Positions 1-5,387 are shown, numbered from the stretch's first letter. The stretch is 5,942 nt of DNA from Desulfurococcales archaeon (GCA_021163585.1 JAGGTW010000013.1:1-5942), one strand, 5' to 3'. Notes: generated by a model not told the origin, from the sequence alone. A program made the numbers and translations.

Positions 1-216
1 GCGTCGCGGCCTCTGGTCTACCGGCTGTCCGGCAGGGCACAGCCGGGCAGCTACGCCGTGGGGGGTAACCGCTGAAAGCATCTAAGCGGGAACCCCTCCC
101 CGAAAAGAGGCGGCCGTTCGCCGAGGGGTTACTCTCGGCGACGAGGGCTCCCGTAGAAGACGGGGTTGATGGGGCGGGGGTGTATGCCCGCCGCTCCCAA
201 TCGCCCGAGGCTGACG
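1..216 (+). rRNA. 23S ribosomal RNA, 3' end (partial, domain VI)
   Basis: This is the last part of a large-subunit rRNA gene whose 5' portion lies before the window. The near-universal string GCTGAAAGCATCTAAGC is at 72-88. It is followed by GTAGAAGACGGGGTTGAT at 152-169, the counterpart of the E. coli segment around GAAGACGACGACGTTGAT, and by a hairpin with a short loop around TGTATGCCC at 181-189. The final CCAATCGCCCGAGGCTGAC (197-214) matches the conserved CTAAT...CCGAGGCTT terminus that pairs with the 23S 5' end. The 3' boundary is estimated from that alignment by eye and could be off by about 10 nt. G+C is about 70% by hand count, far above the flanking protein genes, as expected for structural RNA in a hyperthermophile. 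Confidence 0.95.
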
Positions 217-270
217 CAGCTCGTTGGGGCGGAGCGATGCAGTGCTGAAGGGGCCTGTGAACGGCGCAGG
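217..270 (+). other. 23S rRNA 3' trailer, possible processing-stem strand
   Basis: The GC-rich tract between the inferred mature 3' end and the AT-rich spacer is too GC-rich to be ordinary spacer. It contains GATGCAGTGCTGAAG at 235-249. Archaeal 23S precursors form a long stem from the 5' leader and 3' trailer, cut at a bulge-helix-bulge, and this would be the 3' strand. The partner strand lies outside the window, so the pairing cannot be tested. No 5S rRNA or tRNA is recognisable here. Confidence 0.4.
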
Positions 271-318
271 CAATTTATACTTAATTAATTATTGCTATTA
301 TTAGAGCTGAATCAATTT
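271..318. terminator. AT-rich convergent spacer, putative terminator region
   Basis: The composition changes abruptly from GC-rich to nearly pure A/T at 271 (CAATTTATACTTAATTAATT). The region lies between the 23S trailer and the stop of the minus-strand Nip7-like gene, so both transcripts should end here or just beyond. Archaeal terminators need only short U-rich runs. The best ones on the plus strand are in 281-302 and again at 327-345, inside the tail of the opposing gene. There is no strong hairpin with a T-tract, so the exact site is uncertain. Confidence 0.3.
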
Positions 319-933
319 CTAGTCAATTTTATACTTCTTTTCCCTTGGCTTAGTACCTCCTCTGAGGTACCACCCAATATCAAAGACGTTTTGAGCAACC
401 TCGTCAAGGTCACTGAGAGAGGCGAGTTCTTTGCACGACTGTAGATTACTTAGCCCTACTCCATAGACGTAGCCGTCACTGCCGATAATTCCTACTACTT
501 CACTCCTACTCACTGGTTCATAACACTTAAGTACGGATTTCTTGAGTATGTCATTGCCGTAGAGGAATGGTTTAATTCCTTCTTCACTTACTTCAACAGC
601 CCTTCTCGGGCCTAGAGCATCATATATTAGTTGAAGGAGATTTGCTGACGGAATGAATCTCGGTGGCCTCTTCCTCAGCCTGCCTGCATAAAGACCCGCA
701 GAGTAAGGCACGTAATTTTTCCTAAATAACACAGCAGCTGCAGAAGCTAGTAGGTCACTTACCAAGTATAATTCAGTGAATTCACCACTACATATGAGGG
801 GATTTCCTAACTTCTCAACAATAGCTCTAGCATCCCGGCCGAAGAGGTTCTCGATAAACCTAAGTACTTTACGGTCACCTAAAACACAGATTATCCCCCC
901 GGCAAACCCCCTCAGTACTTCCTCAGAAGACAT
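319..933 (-). CDS. Nip7-like ribosome biogenesis protein with C-terminal PUA domain
   Basis: This 204-residue protein resembles eukaryotic and archaeal Nip7, an RNA-binding factor of large-subunit (60S/50S) pre-rRNA maturation. The N-terminal half (about 1-105) carries the family pattern ELYLVSDLL (54-62) and PYSAGLYAGRL (76-86). The C-terminal PUA domain (about 108-190) has the diagnostic KPFLYGNDILKKSV (121-134; FLYGNHVLKSGL in eukaryotic Nip7), then GYVYGVGLSNLQSCK (154-168) and the closing DIGWYLR (185-191). The tail after 191 is lysine-rich and probably disordered. The ATG at 933 is supported by GGAGGGA at 948-942, eight bases upstream and inside the preceding gene. The gene overlaps the end of the m5C methyltransferase gene by 22 bp, so the two are probably co-transcribed and translationally coupled. 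Function is assigned by homology. No catalytic activity is expected. Confidence 0.9.
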   Translation of the reverse strand: MSSEEVLRGFAGGIICVLGDRKVLRFIENLFGRDARAIVEKLGNPLICSGEFTELYLVSDLLASAAAVLFRKNYVPYSAGLYAGRLRKRPPRFIPSANLLQLIYDALGPRRAVEVSEEGIKPFLYGNDILKKSVLKCYEPVSRSEVVGIIGSDGYVYGVGLSNLQSCKELASLSDLDEVAQNVFDIGWYLRGGTKPREKKYKID

Positions 934-1946
934 AGGAAGAATCCCTCCATACCGTGTACGTGTGGGTAGAGCCTACCGCAGAACCTAACCTCACCAAAAA
1001 GCTTAATTCCGAAATACTCAGTAATTCCCTCTTCAAAATTCACAGGTTTGGTAATTTTCTCAACCCCTACGCTATTACGGTGGCTTAATACCTCAGAAAT
1101 TACGAGTTCATTCTCCTCCGGAGCTATAGAGCAAGTAGTATAGAGAACAACTCCGCCACTTTTGACAGAGTCCAGGGCAGCTAACAAGAGCTTGACTTGC
1201 TTCTCTCTCGCAGTCAGTAAGTCACTCAAAGATGTCCGTGTCTTCCTAGACTTATCTACCTGTATTAAACCCTCGGCAGTGCAGGGGGCATCAAGTAATA
1301 CTTTATTAAAGTACTCGCCAAATATTTCAGGAATTTTCACACCATCTACTCGAAGCGCAAGCACATTTCTGACCCCAAGCCTCTCCAAGTTACTTCTAAG
1401 AGCCCTCATCCTAGCCTTGCTAACATCAACAGCAACAATAAGACCCTCATTACGCATAATCTGCGCTAAATGCGTGGTCTTACCTCCGGGTGCAGCAGCC
1501 ATATCTAAGACTATATCATGTAAGTCAGGCCGCAGAATAAGAGGTGGAATCAGTGAAGCTGACCCCCTATAGAGATAGTACATGCCGAGAAGAAATTCAT
1601 GTGTGGCGCCAGGAGGTGGGCTACCGATTTTTTCTATAATGAATGAGGTGGGCTCCCACTCAATAGGCTTAAGCAAGTATCCGAGACTGCTCAGCCTGTC
1701 ATGCAGGATGCGGCAATCACTTACCTTAAGGGTATTACATCTAATAGATGGCTTAAGGGACTTTTCGAAAGCATTAAGTAACTCGATGACTTCGCTCCTT
1801 GACCCAAGAATCTCAAGGTACCTAGCAATCATGTAGTCCCTATACCCAAACTTAGCTGCTGTCTCCTTAATCCATCCGTTAATTGAGCTATGTATCCTAG
1901 ACCTTAAGTACTCTCGGATATTTCTAACATCCTCATATTCAACCAA
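912..1946 (-). CDS. NOL1/NOP2/Sun (NSUN) family RNA cytosine-C5 methyltransferase
   Basis: This 344-residue SAM-dependent enzyme should methylate C5 of a cytosine in rRNA or tRNA. The N-terminal region (about 1-140) has the family's RNA-binding arrangement: IRCNTLKV (68-75), the GYLLKPIEWEP stretch (89-99) and GMYYLYRGSASLIPP (121-135). The Rossmann methyltransferase domain follows: SAM-binding motif I DMAAAPGGK (148-156), acidic D174, motif IV DAPC with C222, and motif VI TCS with C272. The two cysteines are the usual pair for catalysis and product release. It ends in the typical GFFLCLL (335-341). Motif IV reads CTAEG rather than the commoner C-S/T-G-x-G. The start is TTG at 1946, chosen because GGTG (1957-1954) lies 7 nt upstream and I find no better upstream start. 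Candidates are an archaeal Trm4-like tRNA enzyme or an rRNA enzyme like NOP2. Coupling to Nip7 favours rRNA, but sequence alone does not decide. Confidence 0.93.
   Translation of the reverse strand: MVEYEDVRNIREYLRSRIHSSINGWIKETAAKFGYRDYMIARYLEILGSRSEVIELLNAFEKSLKPSIRCNTLKVSDCRILHDRLSSLGYLLKPIEWEPTSFIIEKIGSPPPGATHEFLLGMYYLYRGSASLIPPLILRPDLHDIVLDMAAAPGGKTTHLAQIMRNEGLIVAVDVSKARMRALRSNLERLGVRNVLALRVDGVKIPEIFGEYFNKVLLDAPCTAEGLIQVDKSRKTRTSLSDLLTAREKQVKLLLAALDSVKSGGVVLYTTCSIAPEENELVISEVLSHRNSVGVEKITKPVNFEEGITEYFGIKLFGEVRFCGRLYPHVHGMEGFFLCLLRKY
934..948 (-). promoter_or_regulatory. Internal ribosome binding site for the Nip7-like gene
   Basis: Read on the minus strand, GGAGGGA (948 to 942) lies 8 nt before the ATG at 933-931. 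It is embedded in the codons of the methyltransferase C-terminus (around residues MEGFF, 333-337). It fixes the start of the downstream gene and shows that ribosomes can reload while still finishing the upstream gene. Confidence 0.6.
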
Positions 1947-1953
1947 ACTAAGG

Positions 1954-1957
1954 CACC
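1954..1957 (-). promoter_or_regulatory. Shine-Dalgarno site deciding the TTG start of the methyltransferase
   Basis: On the minus strand GGTG is followed by 7 nt and then the TTG at 1946-1944. It matches the GGTG core seen before other genes in this window and is the main support for choosing a non-ATG start. Confidence 0.5.
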
Positions 1958-2050
1958 GCTCAAGAACGTAAGTAAAGTGAGCCTTAAAATGAATTAACCA
2001 CGCATCTCCACAAATTAAAGCTAAAACACTTATTTAACACTTAAAGGTTG
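1958..2050. promoter_or_regulatory. Divergent promoter region between the methyltransferase and acylphosphatase genes
   Basis: This AT-rich tract lies between two divergent start codons and should hold both promoters. For the minus strand, a TATA-like CATTTTAAG (1991-1983) about 40 nt before the TTG start would give a short leader containing the GGTG site. For the plus strand there are two choices. AAATTAAAG (2012-2020) would start RNA near 2043 and keep the Shine-Dalgarno site. TTATTTAA (2030-2037) would start RNA almost at the ATG. I see no operator palindrome or riboswitch. Confidence 0.45.
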
Positions 2051-2061
2051 GGTGAAGGTGA
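2051..2061 (+). promoter_or_regulatory. Tandem GGTGA ribosome binding sites before acylphosphatase
   Basis: GGTGA occurs at 2051-2055, six bases before the ATG (normal Shine-Dalgarno spacing), and again at 2057-2061, directly abutting the ATG. Only the first copy has useful spacing. It supports the ATG at 2062 rather than the later in-frame ATG at 2083. Confidence 0.6.
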
Positions 2062-2361
2062 ATGGGTCAGGAGCAGAAGAAAATGGTCAGGGCTCACTTA
2101 AGAATATACGGATTAGTTCAGGGGGTATTCTTTAGGTCAACAATGAAGCAGGTAGCTAACAGATTAGGAGTTACTGGGTGGGTAAGAAACCTGCCTGACG
2201 GCAGTGTAGAAGCTGTTGTTGAAGGCCCTGAGGATAAGGTGGAGGAAATCATCAGGTGGGCTCACAGAGGCCCGCCATTAGCACGAGTGGAGAAGGTAGA
2301 TGTTGAATGGCAGAGGTATAAGGGAGAGTTCAGGGACTTTAGGATAAAGTATTTCTGGTGA
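2062..2361 (+). CDS. acyP: Acylphosphatase
   Basis: This 99-residue cytosolic enzyme hydrolyses the carboxyl-phosphate bond of acyl phosphates such as 1,3-bisphosphoglycerate, acetyl phosphate or carbamoyl phosphate. It has the single-domain ferredoxin-like acylphosphatase pattern. The phosphate-binding loop GLVQGVFFR (17-25; usual form GxVQGVxFR) supplies the catalytic arginine R25, and GWVRNLPDGSVE (39-50) supplies the catalytic asparagine N43. The end RDFRIKYFW is the typical last beta strand. Length is normal for the family (about 90-100 residues), with some seven extra polar residues at the N-terminus before VRAHLRIYG. It is the first gene of a plus-strand series, and its TGA stop lies within the next gene's Shine-Dalgarno site. 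In thermophiles the physiological substrate is generally unclear, although heat-labile acyl phosphates are a reasonable guess. Confidence 0.95.
   Translation: MGQEQKKMVRAHLRIYGLVQGVFFRSTMKQVANRLGVTGWVRNLPDGSVEAVVEGPEDKVEEIIRWAHRGPPLARVEKVDVEWQRYKGEFRDFRIKYFW
2357..2361 (+). promoter_or_regulatory. GGTGA acting as both acyP stop and CYTH-gene Shine-Dalgarno site
   Basis: The TGA of acyP (2359-2361) is the last three bases of GGTGA. Five bases later comes ATG at 2367. This spacing makes 2367 a better start for the CYTH gene than the in-frame GTG at 2358 or ATG at 2361, and predicts coupled translation. Confidence 0.55.
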
Positions 2362-2366
2362 TGGTA

Positions 2367-2915
2367 ATGGCGCTGGAGTATGAGGTTAAGGTACCTATTG
2401 ACGACGTCGAGTTCGTGAAAGAAAAAATAACTGCAGTCGGCGGTAGGCTCATAGGGAGGAGATATGAGGTGGACTACTACATAGATATGCGGTCATGTAG
2501 TAACGTACCGGAAGATACTGTAGTTAGGGTCAGGAAAGTAATGTCCGAAGCAGGAGAAGTAACCGGGGAATTAACGTTTAAGGGCAGGAGAATGTACCCA
2601 GATGTTAAGGCGAGAGAAGAAATAACTGTAAGTGTGAATGACCCGGAAAAAACCGTAGCTATCTTCAGCAAGCTGGGCTTCAGGGTAATTAAGGTAGAGA
2701 AAGAAAGGGAGGTATATATCTTAAGTAAGGACGTGAAGATATGTGTAGACACCGTCAAGGGGGTGGGGAAGTTCATTGAGGTAGAGATAATGAACCCGCC
2801 AAGTAAGGATTACTTCACGAGAAGACTCAATGACATACTAGCAAAGTTGTCTCTCAAGGGAAAGGAAATAATAGTTAAATCATACCTAGAGATGCTGTTA
2901 GGGCGGTGGAAATGA
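2367..2915 (+). CDS. CYTH-domain protein (class IV adenylate cyclase / triphosphatase-like)
   Basis: This 182-residue single-domain protein belongs to the CYTH superfamily (CyaB adenylate cyclase, thiamine triphosphatase), whose members bind triphosphates and metals inside an eight-stranded beta tunnel. The signature ExExK is EYEVK at 4-8. Further charged tunnel residues follow in the usual order: RVR (54-56), ELTFKG (68-73), KAREE (81-85), and the late VDTVKGVGKFIEVE segment (127-140) with D128 and E138/E140. The family's normal positions all appear filled, so the enzyme should be active. Archaeal members are often labelled adenylate cyclase by similarity, but many CYTH proteins hydrolyse inorganic or organic triphosphates, and the sequence cannot decide. 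It lies between acyP and the DUF62 gene and overlaps the latter by 4 bp (ATGA). Starting at GTG 2358 would add only MMV. Confidence 0.9.
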   Translation: MALEYEVKVPIDDVEFVKEKITAVGGRLIGRRYEVDYYIDMRSCSNVPEDTVVRVRKVMSEAGEVTGELTFKGRRMYPDVKAREEITVSVNDPEKTVAIFSKLGFRVIKVEKEREVYILSKDVKICVDTVKGVGKFIEVEIMNPPSKDYFTRRLNDILAKLSLKGKEIIVKSYLEMLLGRWK

Positions 2916-3739
2916 AGCCCGTAATAGTTCTCCTCACAGACTTCGGGCTGAGCGACCCTTACGTAGGCATGATGAAGGGTGTAATAGCCAATATAAATCC
3001 GGGCACCAGAATAATTGACCTAACCCACGACATACCGAAGTATGGAATAGAGGTCGCTGCTTACGTGCTTAAATCAACATACAGGTACTTCCCAAAGAAA
3101 TCCATCTTCAATGTTGTTGTAGATCCTGGAGTGGGGTCAGCGAGGAGGCCGCTCATAGTACGGAGTGGGAACTACTTATTCGTCGGACCAGATAATGGCG
3201 TGTTACTCCCTGCAGCTACTGACGACGGCCTAGTAGATGCGTACGAAATAAATCCGCGTACGGCAGGATTACCTGAAATTTCGTGGACCTTCCATGGAAG
3301 AGACATATTCGCCCCCACAGCCGCACTCTTAAGCCTGGGCGTGACACCTGAATCACTGGGAAGTAAGGTAAGCGTGGAGGAGTTAGTCAGTGTGGATGTA
3401 CCTCCTAAGAAACCGAAGTTAATCTCGGAAGGTACTGTAGCTATTACTGTATTCTACGTAGATAGTTTTGGAAATGTCATCTTATCTACGGATATCAGAT
3501 CTTTAATGAAAACTCTGAAACTTAAGTTAGGCGACATCGTCGAGATATCCACAAATCTACCTGGTAGTAGGTGGCTTAGGGCGAAACTAGCTAGGACTTT
3601 CTCTGAGGTTAACCCCGGTGAGCTGGCAGTATACGAGGGCAGCCTCAGACTTGCTGAAGTAGCAGTATACCTATCTGCAGCTAGTAGGACATTAGGTGTG
3701 GGTGCTGGTGACATCATATATTTGAGGAAGGCACAGTAA
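2912..3739 (+). CDS. DUF62 family S-adenosylmethionine hydrolase (SAM hydroxide adenosyltransferase)
   Basis: This 275-residue enzyme of the fluorinase/chlorinase fold is predicted to use water to split SAM into adenosine and methionine. The N-terminal domain opens with VIVLLTDFGLSDPYVGMMKG (4-23), the family's SAM-binding signature. The characteristic Asp-Arg-His set appears as D71 and R78 in VVDPGVGSARRP (69-80) and H128 in TFHGRDIFAP (126-135). PDNGVLLP (93-100) is also conserved. The C-terminal beta domain carries VDSFGNVILSTDI (183-195). The triad indicates the hydroxide-using hydrolase rather than a halogenase. Its ATG overlaps the CYTH stop (ATGA, 2912-2915). GTG at 2906 would add two residues, but ATG gives the usual family N-terminus. 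Length is near the family norm. A 50-bp gap follows before nadM. The cellular role of these SAM hydrolases is not well established. Confidence 0.93.
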   Translation: MKPVIVLLTDFGLSDPYVGMMKGVIANINPGTRIIDLTHDIPKYGIEVAAYVLKSTYRYFPKKSIFNVVVDPGVGSARRPLIVRSGNYLFVGPDNGVLLPAATDDGLVDAYEINPRTAGLPEISWTFHGRDIFAPTAALLSLGVTPESLGSKVSVEELVSVDVPPKKPKLISEGTVAITVFYVDSFGNVILSTDIRSLMKTLKLKLGDIVEISTNLPGSRWLRAKLARTFSEVNPGELAVYEGSLRLAEVAVYLSAASRTLGVGAGDIIYLRKAQ

Positions 3740-3789
3740 GTAGATTCTTTATCTTTAACCTAGTATAAATTAGGGGTAGGTGAGACCTC
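3740..3789 (+). promoter_or_regulatory. Spacer with putative promoter and ribosome binding site for nadM
   Basis: The pyrimidine-rich TTCTTTATCTTT (3745-3756) could end the upstream transcript or act as a TATA-like element (TTTATCTTTAA, 3748-3758). A better consensus TATA, TATAAATT, is at 3764-3771, only about 20 nt before the start. GGTGA at 3779-3783 sits 6 nt before the ATG. Either nadM has its own promoter here, or the whole series is one transcript and this is spacer. Confidence 0.4.
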
Positions 3790-4326
3790 ATGGTGTGGTC
3801 AGACGTTACGCGAGCATTATTTCCAGGCAGGTTTCAGCCCATACATTTAGGGCATGTGAGTGTAATTAGGTGGGCGTTAAGCAAGGTTGACGAGCTGATC
3901 ATAGGTATAGGAACCGCGCAGGAGTCACACACAATAGTCAATCCCTTCACAGCAGGTGAGAGGGTAATTATGATTAGGTTAGCTCTCAAGGAGGCCGGCA
4001 TCGACCTTGAGAGGGTCCACATAATACCGATTCCTGACATACTCATGAACTCTGTGTGGCCGTATTATGTTCAAATGTATGTACCAAAATTCAAGTATGG
4101 AGTAGCTAGGAACCCCTTAGTGCTGAGGTTATTCAAGGATGCAGGAATAGAGGTACTCGTGCCTCCAGCATATGATAGAGTAAAGTTTTCATCAACGAAA
4201 ATAAGGAAACTCATGTTACTGGGTGACCCTTCATGGAAGGACCTAGTTCCTGAGTCAGTGGTCAAGTTCATTGATGAAATAGGAGGTGTTGAGAGGCTTA
4301 AGGAAGTAACAGGTGTCGATAAGTGA
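3790..4326 (+). CDS. nadM: Nicotinamide-nucleotide adenylyltransferase, archaeal NadM type
   Basis: This 178-residue cytosolic enzyme transfers AMP from ATP to nicotinamide mononucleotide (or nicotinic acid mononucleotide), the adenylylation step of NAD synthesis. It is a small nucleotidyltransferase of the HxGH class. The ATP-binding motif is GRFQPIHLGH (13-22), with H19 and H22. NPFTAGERVIMI at about 51-62 is characteristic of archaeal NadM, ARNPLVLRLF lies near 107-116, and SSTKIR (134-139) is the second nucleotide-binding signature. The ending GGVERLKEV also matches archaeal homologues such as the Methanocaldococcus enzyme, as I recall that sequence. Length is normal. The ATG at 3790 is supported by GGTGA 6 nt upstream, and the N-terminus is a few residues longer than some relatives. 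Its TGA overlaps the GTG start of rtcA, so the two are likely co-translated. Confidence 0.95.
   Translation: MVWSDVTRALFPGRFQPIHLGHVSVIRWALSKVDELIIGIGTAQESHTIVNPFTAGERVIMIRLALKEAGIDLERVHIIPIPDILMNSVWPYYVQMYVPKFKYGVARNPLVLRLFKDAGIEVLVPPAYDRVKFSSTKIRKLMLLGDPSWKDLVPESVVKFIDEIGGVERLKEVTGVDK
4312..4315 (+). promoter_or_regulatory. Shine-Dalgarno site deciding the GTG start of rtcA
   Basis: GGTG inside the end of nadM is followed by 7 nt and then GTG at 4323-4325. The GTG overlaps the nadM stop as GTGA. The spacing and the resulting N-terminus MIVIDGSFGEGGGQ, which matches the family start, make this start secure despite not being ATG. Confidence 0.6.
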
Positions 4327-5387
4327 TAGTTATTGATGGGTCATTCGGTGAGGGCGGTGGTCAAATACTGCGTACTTCCATAGCACTCTCAGCAATACTT
4401 GGTGAGCCAATTAAAATAACGAACATAAGGGCTAAGAGGCCTCAGCCAGGACTAAAGAGACAGCACATAACAGCAATTACCGCTGCAGCAACCATATGTA
4501 ATGCAGAAGTAGAAGGCCTTAAGCTAGGTTCGACAACAGTAGTCTTTAAGCCTAAGAACATTAAGTCAGGTACGTTTCGATTTGACATAGGTACTGCTGG
4601 ATCTATATCCCTCGTGCTTCAAACGCTCCTACCCATCATGGCCTATGCGCCTGGACCTACCGAGGTGACAGTGAGTGGAGGAACGGACGTGCCTTGGTCA
4701 CCGCCAATAGATTATGTAAGGACAGTAATTATGTACTACCTCAAGCTCATGGGGTATGAGGTTAGAATTAAGTTGGTCAGGAGAGGGCACTACCCTAAGG
4801 GAGGCGGTGAAGTTAGAGTAACAGTTGAAAAGCCGCCTAGGGCACTATCAGCAATAGAACTAGTAAATAGAGGAAACATAAGGTTCATCAAAGGAAGATC
4901 ACACTGCGTTAAGCTACCGAAACACGTAGCTGAGAGGCAGGCAAGGAGCGCTAAGGAATTACTAAGTAGGGAATTAGCGAATACCCAGATTGAAATAGAA
5001 CTCGAGTGGTATGAGCCCGGCAGCGACCCGCATCTAGGTCCGGGCTCAGGCATAGTTCTCTGGGCAGGTGCGGGAAGGGCTTTATTAGGCGCTGACTCCC
5101 TAGGAGCTAGAGGTAAGAGGGCTGAAGTAGTAGGGAAAGAGGCAGCCATGAAATTACTCAATGACTTAAGAACAGGAATGGCTTTTGACACTCACATGGG
5201 TGACAACATCATTCCTTACGTAGCACTAGCAGAAGGAACGTCATTAATTGGTGGGGCCAAGCTCAGCATGCATGCATACACTAATATCTGGCTAGTTAAG
5301 AAAATACTTAATATAGAGATTCAGCATCAGGGAAGCATGAATGAGCCGTTCAAGCTTCAGGTAAAAGGTGCAGGAATTAAGTACTAG
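4323..5387 (+). CDS. rtcA: RNA 3'-terminal phosphate cyclase
   Basis: This 354-residue enzyme uses ATP to convert an RNA 3'-phosphate into a 2',3'-cyclic phosphate through a covalent enzyme-AMP intermediate. The family opening IDGSFGEGGGQILRTSIALS (4-23) is intact, followed by RPQPGLKRQH (39-48), FDIGTAGSISLVLQTLLP (91-108), GGTDVPWSPP and GHYPKGGGEV. The adenylylated histidine is H291 in DTHMGDNIIPYVAL, corresponding to the HxADQ-type motif around E. coli His309. This marks it as a true RtcA rather than the related Rcl1, which lacks that histidine. Length is normal for archaeal RtcA. The start is GTG, overlapping the nadM stop, with GGTG 7 nt upstream. No RtcB-type ligase is in view, so the RNA-repair or processing role is inferred from the family only. 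The nadM pairing may reflect simple operon packing. Confidence 0.96.
   Translation: MIVIDGSFGEGGGQILRTSIALSAILGEPIKITNIRAKRPQPGLKRQHITAITAAATICNAEVEGLKLGSTTVVFKPKNIKSGTFRFDIGTAGSISLVLQTLLPIMAYAPGPTEVTVSGGTDVPWSPPIDYVRTVIMYYLKLMGYEVRIKLVRRGHYPKGGGEVRVTVEKPPRALSAIELVNRGNIRFIKGRSHCVKLPKHVAERQARSAKELLSRELANTQIEIELEWYEPGSDPHLGPGSGIVLWAGAGRALLGADSLGARGKRAEVVGKEAAMKLLNDLRTGMAFDTHMGDNIIPYVALAEGTSLIGGAKLSMHAYTNIWLVKKILNIEIQHQGSMNEPFKLQVKGAGIKY

Noticed and set aside
234..248. Possible box C/D guide RNA in the 23S trailer
   Set aside because: GCGATGC is a poor C box (RTGATGA expected), the CTGA is too close, and there is no C'/D' pair or guide-length spacing.
82..273. 63-codon minus-strand open frame in the 23S region
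   Set aside because: It lies over conserved 23S domain VI and has a low-complexity proline/arginine composition caused by GC-rich rRNA.
1162..1836. Plus-strand open frames at 1162-1572 and 1582-1836
   Set aside because: They are antisense to the clearly conserved m5C methyltransferase, and their products are serine/leucine-rich with no recognisable family.
2912..3739. Fluorinase or chlorinase instead of a SAM hydrolase
   Set aside because: The Asp-Arg-His set (D71, R78, H128) typical of the hydroxide-using DUF62 enzymes is present, and nothing nearby suggests halometabolite synthesis.
4790..5191. 133-codon minus-strand open frame
   Set aside because: It is antisense to the conserved core of rtcA, with no ribosome binding site or family resemblance that I can see.
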